64,000 nucleotides of DNA from assembly GCA_963402885.1 (NCBI GenBank), contig OY727096.1, positions 28,811,820-28,875,819 on the forward strand, written 5' to 3'. The stretch's first letter is position 1; each line of letters begins with the position of its first letter. This DNA is from Antedon bifida (Eukaryota > Echinodermata > Crinoidea > Comatulida > Antedonidae). Under the pieces are notes generated by a model. It was not told the DNA's origin. It did no database searches and worked only from the letters and a program-made list of their open reading frames with translations. The position numbers were made by a program, and so were the translations under genes. Below are positions 44,696 to 55,158 of the stretch, in pieces.

Positions 44696-45766
44696 TCTAT
44701 TAGGGCCGTATAATTATCATGTCGCCTATGAGTGTAATATCAATAAAATACTACTTATACCAAAACAACAACAAAAAAACACAGTACATATTATTTCAAC
44801 ACACAATGAGCGATTTATTACAAAGATATATTTTTTGTCAAGAAAACAATTATTATTACCATATTAAAGAAAGCACACTTCATGTAAGTGTACTCACATT
44901 ATTATTTATAAAGAATCATTTTTTCACGAGATCGCATCAAACTACTGACAGGAAGCAGTGATGCCCTACAATTTAGTGTGCACAGGGGAGAATCCAATAA
45001 CTGTACATACAGTAATGTGCAACAATTTATCTAGTGTACACCATGTAGAATTATCATGCTAATAATATCTCCTTTAAAAAGTATACGGAAAATAATTAGT
45101 TAAATATTTACTATTAATAGTGGTGGACTCAACTCGTAAGCATTGAGACTTATTTAACAACAAAAACCTATTACTACAGTAGCAGTATTGTATTGTACTG
45201 CATGAAATACATAGTTATAATCGATTGACTGAATTTCTTTTCTTGGATTGGAACAACGTTTTTACTTTAGAGGAATACAGATTTTTAAAAAACATTTTCA
45301 TAAAAAAGTGACAAATACTATTTGGTATTTGATTATAACGTACAATGGTAACGGTGTGAATTAAAATAAGTGAATTAAATGCACGGATGTCCATTTTTAA
45401 ATGAATTTTGGAGAACATGAAAAACGTTTTTGTATTTAAAAAATGAACACATGTATACACAAATAATATAATTCTATACAGAGCTATCTTAATATTGAAC
45501 ATTGCATCACAATTAAGTACAGTAAACAACGCATACTTTTTTCAAGGTTTTGAGTCCCACACTTATCTATGGTGATCTAACAATTGGACGCTGATGTTCA
45601 AACAAAATAATGTTCAATACAGTTGTAGTTTGTAATTTGTTATTTTGATGTGGTGAACCAAATAACTCTAATGTCATTATGGACTGCATTCTATTCACCA
45701 TTTTAGTAAATTAAACATATTGCTTTGAAATGGCACATTTTACGTGTGAAACCAGGTCTAATTAGT

Positions 45767-45882
45767 TTAAAGGCCTGTTTATACTAGGACAATAAAAAAC
45801 GAAGATAAATTGATGAAAATGAAAAAAAAAATTGTGAATATCTACTGCAGTTGTTTATCGTCGTAGTATAAACGAGCCTTAA
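45767..45882. mobile_element. 116-bp MITE with TTAA at both ends
   Basis: Left TTAAAGGCCTGTTTATACTA and right TAGTATAAACGAGCCTTAA are inverted repeats with a one-base offset. TTAA borders are typical of piggyBac/Kolobok-type insertions. Confidence 0.65.
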
Positions 45883-46963
45883 AACTGCAAGCATATCAAC
45901 GGGACAGCCGGAAAGCCATATAAAGGGAAACACGGTTCTTGTAAAGTCATAGGAAGAAACGGTTCCTTCCTTCGTTCCTTTCTAATAATAAGGTTCTGCT
46001 ACAATATTGGTTTACAACAGCATCATGTACAATAATACTGTTTGAAAACATTTCATTTTATCTTTAGGCCGATTATTAGATTTCTTATATACAACTATCT
46101 ACAATATAATAATCATAATATTGCGCATTAAACTTTAAACAATCACAATGCTGTTTATTAGGCAAGACTATTTTAGGGTAGGATATGGATTTTTAAATTT
46201 TAATAATGAGGATCTGAAATGATTTTTATCACAAACAAAATAAAAGTAATAGAAACAGCTATAACTTATTTCAGGCTTTTCTTGACAAAAAAACCCAACG
46301 TTTTTACATCTAAAAAAAAAATATTATTAAGCAGCCTAATAGCAGTTATTTTAAAAAGTTGCAACAAAGCTGAGGTTACCATAGAAATTAAGATTTTATA
46401 ATAATTCTCGTAACAAACATTAAATACAATTAATAACAAAAAAATAAAAACTGTTTGCAAAGTAGTTAGAAAATATCTGGGACTGACTGGGGAGAGGAAG
46501 CAAATAGGTGGGATTGAAAATCACTTTAGTTAAAAAGAAATGTTAAAAATTAAAAAATAATAAAATAAAATTGTTTAAAAACAAAATAGTTCAAAATGCA
46601 TCACTGTAAGTAACCAGTACAAGCACAGATTAAAATACTTATATATATAAATATAAAAAAAACCATAATTAATTAGGTGGGATAAAAAAAGCATTTTCGC
46701 AGGTAAAGAGGAGCAGCAAAGAGCTTGTTCTAAAATGTGGACACACAAGATGTACAAAGTACAGGTATAAAAATATATTGAAAAGGGTTACAGTATCAGA
46801 AACTAAAATTATAAAAAAAAAAAAATTTATGTGGGAGGAAAAAAAGCACTTTAGCCAAAAAGACAAAAAAAAAAAAAATAAATATGGTAAATAAAAGCCA
46901 TACTATACAGAATTTGAGGTAAACAATTTTACACAACTTTAACTTGATAAACTTTTATACTTA

Positions 46964-47062
46964 TTAAAACTTGGTTCCCACTAGGACATGATTAATGATG
47001 ATCCCTCGTAATTGGTGAAGTTGCACTTATGTCCTTGCATCCTAGTGGGAACTAAGCTTTAA
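46964..47062. mobile_element. 99-bp MITE with TTAA at both ends
   Basis: TTAAAACTTGGTTCCCACTA at the left opposes TAGTGGGAACTAAGCTTTAA at the right. The CTTGGTTCCCACTAG core matches the ends of the insertion at 12862-13159, so they are one family. Confidence 0.75.
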
Positions 47063-47252
47063 CAATCAAACTAATCAAGTAAACTTTGTAGAGAACAATA
47101 CATCTTTAAAATACATTAAAATTCCAATAAAAACATAGACAATTGAACTTGAACCTCATATCTCTTATTTACAATTATATTCACAATTTACAATGCAGTA
47201 TTATTCTGCTATTATTGAGATTTAAAACATTTATCAAAATAACCTATAATAA

Positions 47253-47930
47253 TTAAGCTTTATTATCCTCATCTTGCGTCTTAGTTAATTCTCCATTTTG
47301 TATATCATTTGAAGGTTTTGTAACATCAAAGTCATAAGTTTCACTTTGAACAGGCTTAGTAGACAACTTGGTCGATTCCTTGTCCGGTTGGTTGCTCCCG
47401 CTCGGTTCTTGAGTCTTGTCTGATTGAGGAGTTGCTAGCGGCCCGTTCGATGGGGTTGTCGTCTTTTCGGTTTGTGTCGTCACCCTGGGATGTGGACTCG
47501 TGTTCGGTGGGGGTGTGGGTATCTTTGTCAGAGGAGTTGTTGTCCTCTGGGAGGGAGTTGGAGTCCTGGTCTGGGGATTCTTTGTCATGGTTGGCGAGAT
47601 CTTCATCTGGGGACTTGCTGACTTGGGTGGCGTTGATAACTTCCTCTCTTGGGGACTCAGCTCTTTCGGTGGTGGGGTTAGTACCTTGGGTGGTGGGGAT
47701 GACTTCCTCTCTTGGGGACTCAGTTCTTTCGGTGGTGGGGTTAGTACTTTGGGTGATGGGGTTTTCACCGTTGACATCTTGGGTTGGACTGATGCTTTTG
47801 GAGGTTCTTTCATTAAAGGTTTCTTCTTCAAACTGGTTTGATTCTGTGTTGTCTTTCCCTTTTGGGTTTTCCCCGATGTAGCTTGTGCTGTCTTCATTTC
47901 CTGAATTGTTGTTTGTATTTGCTTCATTTC
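47253..47930 (-). CDS. DCDC2: DCDC2 last exon: Pro-rich tail
   Basis: 226 codons including the stop, phase 0 from GAT-AAG of the previous exon. Begins EMKQIQTTIQEMKTAQATSG, then a disordered Lys/Pro/Thr region containing two near-identical 21-residue units (PKVLTPPPKELSPQERK + linker). Many S/T-P sites suggest proline-directed phosphorylation. Not conserved in vertebrate DCDC2 apart from disorder. Open frames on the opposite strand are shadows of this repeat. Confidence 0.82.
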   Translation of the reverse strand, partial: EMKQIQTTIQEMKTAQATSGKTQKGKTTQNQTSLKKKPLMKEPPKASVQPKMSTVKTPSPKVLTPPPKELSPQERKSSPPPKVLTPPPKELSPQERKLSTPPKSASPQMKISPTMTKNPQTRTPTPSQRTTTPLTKIPTPPPNTSPHPRVTTQTEKTTTPSNGPLATPQSDKTQEPSGSNQPDKESTKLSTKPVQSETYDFDVTKPSNDIQNGELTKTQDEDNKA

Positions 47931-50900
47931 CTGAAAATAAATATATGATTTTGAATATTAAAGCTCAGATCAGTTTGTTGCAAGAGACAGGTTATGACCA
48001 CACATCTTTTGTGAATAACCAATATAAAAAATATAATATAACACTATGAATATCACATGCACATTACACAGTAGTTGGTTCTGGTCAATAAGATATAGAT
48101 AATAGACCAAAAAAGTGTAACAACAATAAAGTTGAGGCTGAACATACACTCTCCAGCCTGATTTTGGTGTATATCCTACTTACACCAGGATGATAATGTC
48201 TTATCCATGCTGTGGATCAGTTTGTCAATAATCAAGAAATTTACATCCTTGTGTGTTAAGATTATGTATACATTTATTCTTTCTAAAGTTTAGATAAAGT
48301 GTAAAAAAGATTTTTTGCCACCACAGGAACAATTTAGTTTATTTTTTTCATCTTTGTAAAATATTTTTCTTTCAAATAATAATCACAGGAGGTATTTAAA
48401 AAAAACTTTGCCAACATTTTTTCCCCTATATATAGGCGGCTAGATGCCAAACAATCTCTTTTTTTTAAGCCTAATTAGTAGGTTTTTATCGCACAGTATA
48501 TTGATGCAAAAAGTATTTTGAAATGTTAGTAAGCTACATATTAAACTCACCGATATCATCATCCATTATAAAAGATGCAGGCTATGAATGCAAAGAGACA
48601 AAACAGATGAAATGAAAATAGCATATTATTGCAAATGCTAATAATGGTTAAAATGGTTAAATAAAGCAAGGGCATCAATGCAAAACTAGTCGATTGCTCA
48701 TTATTGTGATACACATTCTTTCCTGAATAAGCCATTTTGCTTAGGCTACATGCATAGAGGTAATATACAACTAGAGAGTAGAATAGGTGACAAAAGTGAT
48801 GCGAACATTATTTTTTTCCCTATGAGACTAAGGCAGAAATCATGAATAATTCATTACAATAATTATGACATAATATGTGACATTATAGAGGGTGCTATAT
48901 AAGCACGGAGAGAGATTGAATAATTTTTTTAAACAGCGTTTGCCAACCGAATTGTTACGTCTAGTCTTTAACCTATTACACTGGAGCCCTCGGTTCGAGG
49001 TCTATCAAGGACATGTTTTTTTTAAATAGTCGAGAGAGATTATTTAGAGGGTTAGGTTTAGTATATTTAGGAAGTAGATCAGCTATCTTGTAATTCATTC
49101 TTTATAATAGAAAATAATTAAGGTAATGAATTATTCATGATTTCTCATAGGAAAAAATATAATGCGAATAGGACAGGGATACCAGTCCACATATCATTAA
49201 TTAAACAATATTATGAAAACCACATATTTTTCAAATAAAATACCATAAAACTTTCAACAAATTATTCTTATTGTTTTATGGCAATCAAAATTTTTAAAAC
49301 ACTCGTGTTCATAGGCTTAACAAGCTGTAATGTAGACTTATTGAACCTCTCCATGGTGGCTTGCTTTTTGAGCTGTGATTGGAGTTGGAGTATACTCTCT
49401 ATTTGTGTAATACCTTACTTAGTGATGTGACACAGAACGAAGGTAAGCACTATATGAAGGCAAGCACTATAAATCTATGTTAATTTGATTACGAAAGCTG
49501 CGGATGATGTTACATGCAAATTAACTGACATGAATATTCATTTCATGATAGAATGATACAATTTAATTATTTTAGTTTACCTTATCGTCTGGTGAATGCG
49601 ACTTTGGTTTCTCCTCGGCATAATAATCTGGAACCTCCTTTGTGACTTCTGGCACCTCATCAGACACTGGTCGCTGCTGTCTGGTAGGTGATGGACTTTC
49701 TCGTTTTGGTGAGTCTCTCACATATGGTTCAGGTGATTTGGATTCCTGTTTCATAGGCAGGTCCTCTCCACCAATGTCTTCATCGACTTCTTCAGCTGCT
49801 ATCTGATCAATTGGAAGATCGATTGCTGTCTCTCTGGTGTCTTCAATCTCTCTTGCACCTTCTGTCTCTGAATTCCCTTCCTTCGCTCGGAAAACTGCAT
49901 TAGGATCTAAAAGAGAGCGAACACAAATCTGTTATAAATAATATCTTCTTTGTTTTTAACTAATTATTAAAAAAAAAAAATAAACACCACAATAAACAGA
50001 GATATAGAGTAAATGATATTGTAAATATTATAAACAATTTAGGTAAGATTATAATATAGTAAAGACTTTGTCTTGGGTTACAAGCAGTGCCATTCTGATG
50101 ACATACAATATATCAACTGTATTAGTCAATCAGACATTCATTTCTAAAAATACAATGGGGATCAAATAGTTTGTCGCCTGCAACATGTCAACATTTCTAC
50201 AAAACAGACTGTTGACAATTGAGTTGTCATCAGAGTACTATCATATTTATTTTATTATAGCTATGACATTTCTTTTGCATACTTGCATGTTCTAATGGGA
50301 AAAAGAAATAGCTATTGGATGCTCTCAACATTTACACTGTTTCGACTTTAATTGTATGAAAGGCCAAATGGGCAAAAAATAATATTATATGTAATGTCAT
50401 GATAACTGGTGCAGATGATTGAGTTTGGTATGCTAGGCTAATATTTTATTTAGTTTCAATGTAAATCTACAAATAATGATCTAATTAAGGCTCTAATTAA
50501 TTAATATATAATAAATATACAATCATGTGCTGTGTATAATAAAACTAGCAAGTTTGGTCTTTTAATGCCTTGGTTCAACCAGAAACAGAAGCGTTCATAT
50601 CTGTTACATCACTATACAAGTATTGCTTTAGAATGTGTTGTGATCATGTGATTTGTGCCAAGCTGCCCCGCATTGTGATAGATTCGTGTAGGCTAAATAT
50701 TTGCAGCAGCCACAGTGTTGAACATTCATCAGTTGGATGATTTTCAGCTTTGTTTCTGTTGGAATTGCTTATCTAGCCTTCAGCTATTAAATCTATGAAA
50801 ATAGTTGCAAATATAATTGAATAAAGTTGAATACCATCAGCATCATAATTAGGATGCTCCTTCTCTCTACTTCTTTTCACTGTTGTTGGCTTGTGGTGGA

Positions 50901-53900
50901 ATACACTTTCTGCTTCTTTCTGCTCTGCTGACTTTTCAGGTCGTTTCTTCTTCTTTTCGGTCTTTTGTTTCCGAACTGTTGCAGGCTTGGGCTTTGCAGG
51001 AGGGGAAGACTGAAAAAAATCAAAAGCAAGCAAATGTAAAAAATAAGAGATAATTTTTTTCATCCTTGATATTAATTTTTGACTATGTTAAACTACATAC
51101 AATCTATTTCCACTGTAAAAGCGCTACTCTTACTTTCGTCGATGGGCAATAAATAAACAGGCCATACATTATTTAATAAGAAAAATCATAGAAATAAAAC
51201 TGTAATTAAACACAAGATCTGCCATTTCAATAAACTACTTATATTCCATTTTGTTTGCCTCTTAAAGGTTTATTTTAAAATATGAGGTGTGTATAATTAT
51301 TTTTATAATTGTGCACAAAACATAATATCAAACTGTTATCGATAATAGAGAGGTTTCGCAATCTTACGAATACGATAACGAAAACGGATACGTCACGCAC
51401 ACGTATTCGTTTTCGTAAGCCAGTAAAAATCTGTTTCGCATGGCAACGAAATATTGAGGGTGCCATCCAAAATATGACTGCGGTAAATATGAGCGAAGCG
51501 CAGGTACGTGTTGCTTGGTTCTTGGCTGCCTAGGCCTAGAGTAACATCAAAGCGAGTGAAGACTTTAAAAACTGCTATTAATCAAAATTGACCTGGCATT
51601 TTAGTAAATTACTTTAGTAAATTACTTTCAATAAATCTATAATTATATTATAATCATGAATCATTCCTGATTCAAATGCAAAATGTGCAAAATAGATCAA
51701 AACTATACTCGTTTTGTAGTTACGAATATGACTGGTGATATTCGTCAACACGAATACGCTTTACGAATATGAAATGGAGATCAGCTCAAAAGTTTCACAA
51801 ATGTGTGACGTATCCGTTTTCGTTATCGTATTCGTAAGGTTGCGAAACCTCCCTAATATCTATGAACTACCATACAATCATTGTTGCCTAGCGCTAGCTT
51901 GTCTTTAAAACCCCAGATAAACATAAAAATAAATATTATGCAATCATCTCAAATAATGTAGCTCTTTCAAATATATTTGTTAAGGTATCCAATACAACAT
52001 AAATGAATAATGTTCTGTTTTTGTAGAAATCCATGGCAATTGATATGGTGTAATTAAGTCCTTGGCGATACGCCAAGCAATAACATATTTGACATTTTGT
52101 ACTTTATCATTTTTTCCTACAAAATACAATAATTTTTTAATCCTGCATTTCATATTTAATTTTGGAAAAGCAGGCAATTATGTACGACAGTACAAGCGCA
52201 CTGTAAGTGTAATTAACAATACGCTTAATTTGATTAAAAAGATTGTTTAACTCCTTGTTACTAAAGCAACTAATACTGTATTTTATAGATTGTCATTAGT
52301 TGGTGGGTGTTGTATGTATTGTAACTAATCAATAGCATTTTTTTTACAAATTTTATAGTGTTCTAAATCCTGTGAACACTTTATACTGCTTGCTTTGCAA
52401 GTAAAAATAAAAACATAACTTTAAATATACAAGTACTATTCTGAAGTGGGTAATTTTTATACAAAAATAAACGAAGCTACCAAAGGAGAGTCATGGAAAC
52501 AATTATAAAAGTGCATGCAATGTCTACCCAAGACAAACAGATGATTCTGAGTGGAAAACTTCCCATTCTCAAAATAATAGGTACATTTTGCCAAAATGTT
52601 GTGAGTCACCTACTGTATGTTGTCATCCACTATCTATTCCTCAACCACATTCGTTGTTATATGCATTCCTAGCCCTAGTGCATTGAAAGATCTTTGAACT
52701 TATGAAAATATGCTATCCATTTCACTCATAAATTATTTGATAATGTTGTGTAGCCAAAGTAATACAACTGTATCACACTAGTCCTGTCACACAAGCATTC
52801 ACAATAATTACCTTTCGTGGTGGAGGCCTGGCTTTGATAGGTGGCAAAGGTCTGAAAATATATAAAAGAAAATGAGCATAAATTGATCAGTTGACATTGT
52901 CTTGAATTATATTCCATTAGCTACAATCCATGATGGTATTTCTTTACTTGAACAGCATCTATTTTGTTGCCAACATGTTTAAAAAGATTAAAATATATTC
53001 ATTATCTGACATTTTAAATGTCTTTTTGGGATAATATAATTGGGATATTTTAGAATGATTGGCCAATTATTCTGTAAAGTACATCTGAGAATAGTAGAAC
53101 TTGTTTAAAAAAAAAGTTCTTTGGTGAGATTAACTCGACTTGAAAATCTTTCCGACATATATCGACATTATAAAGTTAGAGTTCAATACGTTCAAGATTT
53201 ATCCATATGCTAGTGAAGCTCATCAACCAAACATTTAGCATAAGCCTGTAGCAGCCTGGATCACTTACTTCTTGACATGTCTAGGTGACAGCATGGTGGA
53301 TGGTTCCCATTGGCCGTATGCAACCTTCTTGAAGCGTTCAGTCCCTGCAGCTACATATTTACCGTCTGAATCAATTTGAGAACAATCTAAAACTCGTTCA
53401 CCATTCATCTTGTACAGCCTATGTATAAAGTGTGAACACATGATAGGAATTATCAACTTGGATCAAGCAGATAATAATTGATTAAATATTGTATTTCATA
53501 TTATCATTGTACAGTTTGTCTGTTTATCTACTGTAACTATGTGTATTTTTATGTAAAGCCCAACATTTTCCAAGGCCTAATTTTGTGACTTTCACAATTG
53601 AACAACATCCAAAACAATTAAGGGCATCTCCTGTCGGCCTGAAAATAACAGGTCACAAAATAGTTGGAATAAAAAATAAAAGAAACGCGAAAATTTAGGG
53701 CTGCAAACATTTTGGGCTTATAGTAATTTGTCAATTTCACTCAAATGCAGAATACCAATTTTTACTCTCATACCTCCTTATAGCAACTCCATTTAACAAG
53801 TTGACTTTTACATTTATCTCTGTCAATACAGTCTCAAAATTTTGTAAAGACCTATAACGAAGAAGCAATCGCATAGGCAGCTCTTTGTCGTCGCCATTTC

Positions 53901-55158
53901 TATAAACACTAAAAAAAAAAAAAAGGAAGAAAAAAATATATAAATCTAGTGATACTGTGGCTTCAATTTGAAATGTACTAAATTTCCTATATTGTACGTG
54001 TGAATGTTTCTAGTAAAAGCCATCACTGTAGACTTACTCATGTAGGAAAAATATATTTCTTTACTAAGAATATTTATTAAAGTTTGTTTTATAAGGAAGA
54101 AACTGACAAAAAAATTGTTTAAAATATGAATACTTACAATATGGTTTTTGTTCCCACCGATATATGTCGAATCCTAGCAGATCTTCGTATCTTACTATGT
54201 GTTACTGGTTGTATAGGCTGCAAGAGAAGACAAATTATAATAAAAACGACGATGAAAGCATGCAAAGAAAATTCAGTATACTTGGGTGTCACAGACTGAC
54301 AATAATTTGTATAAAAATCTAATTTACAATAATTAAATTTAAATTTAGTAAAGTAAGTGACATTGTAAAAGCTGTTTGCACACTGCAATAGAGAAAGGAA
54401 TACAGTATTTCTATAAATTCTTTGCTATGGTATGTACTTATGAATCTAATATTACAGTACAGTTTATATTATTAACATTATATAGCACACATTTTTATAA
54501 GCTCATAATCAGCGGCGCTTTACATACTGTACTGTCACCCACTTCATTGGTTATAGTTAAAGATAAATGTTTAATTCAACTTGATAAATTGTGCCAGATT
54601 CTTGTAACAGAAAACGACCGCTCTTTTGTTTAGTTTGTGGGATTGACATGTGAATCAACCCCTACAATAAATATTTTGAACGATTATTTGATTCAGTTTG
54701 ATCTATCTTTAGCACTCAACTTTATCTCTCAGTTGAATCATGTTCATTGCAAAAGGCATAACATCAACAATTTTCTAATTTACTAAAACTCACACGATCT
54801 ATTGCAAAATAATATTCATCGGTTTATGGATTTTAAACCCCTTCAAGCATTTTACATTAAGGTTCTCATTGTATGCATTATAGAACAAAATGCTAATTTC
54901 AAACACAACCTCATTAGAGTGTGTCTAGATCTGTTTTCAGTTAAACGTGATGATGAAAAATAGGATTTGATAACTATACAATAACTCAAAGTAAACCATT
55001 TACAAAAATAGTATAGTATATTATTATTAGATATTAAATGCAGATTCTAATCTGTAGCTAAAACATGATAGACAATAACTATTGGCCTTCTGCTGGGTCT
55101 GTCAAATTACCGTCTTCAAACGAAAGCTTGTTTTATGCTTTGCAAATGCAAATGCTTT
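47253..55158 (-). CDS. DCDC2: Doublecortin-domain protein, DCDC2 orthologue (3' part)
   Basis: Exons in order: (55111-55158 candidate), 54138-54217, 53774-53908, 53269-53418, 52812-52851, 50835-51009, 49581-49906, 47253-47930, all with matching phases. The first firm exons encode the second DCX domain (GTKTIFVYRNGDDKELPMRL ... RRLYKMNGERVLDCSQI ... GKYVAAGTERFKKVAYG). This is preceded by QPVTHSKIRRSARIR, equivalent to the KPVIHSRINVSARFR linker of vertebrate DCDC2. After it come a basic linker, an acidic segment with FRAKEGNSETEGAREIE (compare FKAGAERSETRGAAEVQ in DCDC2) and a Pro/Thr/Lys-rich tail. DCDC2 proteins bind microtubules in cilia (family knowledge). The first DCX domain is not visible, so the 5' part lies beyond the window. 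Confidence 0.85.
49581..49906 (-). CDS. DCDC2: DCDC2 acidic-region exon
   Basis: 326 nt, starting with two bases that complete Asp. DPNAVFRAKEGNSETEGARE, IEDTRETAIDLPIDQIAAEE, VDEDIGGEDL, then a Ser/Pro/Arg-rich stretch ending SHSPDDK. The first half matches the conserved acidic region of DCDC2 and identifies the orthologue. Acceptor TCTTTTAG, donor GTAAAC. Confidence 0.82.
50835..51009 (-). CDS. DCDC2: DCDC2 basic-linker exon
   Basis: 175 nt: SSPPAKPKPATVRKQKTEKK, KKRPEKSAEQKEAESVFHHK, PTTVKRSREKEHPNYDAD. Strongly basic, as expected for a tail that adds to tubulin binding. Acceptor TTTTTTCAG, donor GTATTC. Confidence 0.8.
51344..51855. mobile_element. 512-bp MITE with 51-bp terminal inverted repeats
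   Basis: TAGAGAGGTTTCGCAATCTT at the left and AAGGTTGCGAAACCTCCCTA at the right. The arms continue through ACGAATACGATAACGAAAAC and GGATACGTCAC with only about two mismatches in 51. Located in a DCDC2 intron. The TA at each end suggests a TA target site. A second internal CGTATTCG pair adds a nested palindrome. Confidence 0.85.
52812..52851 (-). CDS. DCDC2: DCDC2 40-nt exon
   Basis: PLPPIKARPPPRK, joining AA+A (Lys) from the previous exon and phase 0 to the next. Acceptor TTTTCAG, donor GTAATT. A small Pro/Arg hinge after the DCX domain. Confidence 0.7.
53269..53418 (-). CDS. DCDC2: DCDC2 exon: second half of DCX domain
   Basis: 150 nt: RLYKMNGERVLDCSQIDSDG, KYVAAGTERFKKVAYGQWEP, STMLSPRHVKK. 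Contains the DCX signatures (R)LY..(D/N)G..V and YVA.G.E.FKK..Y. Acceptor ATACATAG, donor GTAAGT. Confidence 0.88.
53774..53908 (-). CDS. DCDC2: DCDC2 exon: first half of DCX domain
   Basis: 135 nt: VYRNGDDKELPMRLLLRYRS, LQNFETVLTEINVKVNLLNG, VAIRR. The VYRNGD start and the 'F..VL.E(I/V)..KV.L..GAV(R)' helix are classic for DCX domains. Donor GTATGA. Confidence 0.88.
54138..54217 (-). CDS. DCDC2: DCDC2 inter-domain linker exon
   Basis: 80 nt: PIQPVTHSKIRRSARIRHIS, VGTKTI plus TT, completing Phe with the next exon. It aligns with the linker before the second DCX domain of DCDC2. Acceptor CTCTTGCAG. Confidence 0.8.
55111..55158 (-). CDS. DCDC2: Candidate 48-nt DCDC2 exon
   Basis: Between ATTTATTTTAG and GTAATT, exactly 16 codons in phase 0, as needed to join PIQPV: KAFAFAKHKTSFRLKT. 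The position corresponds to the stretch between the two DCX domains. Without similarity to DCDC2 the support is only splice sites, phase and order. Confidence 0.4.

Larger units (their letters stand above)
44696..47252. other. Gene-free AT-rich region with two small MITEs
   Basis: Between the minisatellite and the 3' end of the DCDC2-like gene. Contains the elements at 45767-45882 and 46964-47062. Nothing else with coding signature was seen. The 3' UTR of the DCDC2-like gene should begin below 47253. Confidence 0.5.

Noticed and set aside
44673..44961. Plus-strand frames after the minisatellite
   Set aside because: Two overlapping frames in AT-rich DNA with Lys/Asn/Tyr-rich, low-information translation.
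47432..47881. Long plus-strand open frames opposite the DCDC2 tail exon
   Set aside because: They arise from the low-complexity Pro/Lys/Thr coding sequence read backwards. They have no splice support, and the minus frame fits the gene model.
48541..48580. Possible microexon MDDDI before GTGAGT in the DCDC2 gene
   Set aside because: A good donor is present, but no convincing acceptor was found and the length would break the phase between the exons at 49581 and 47930, which join correctly without it.
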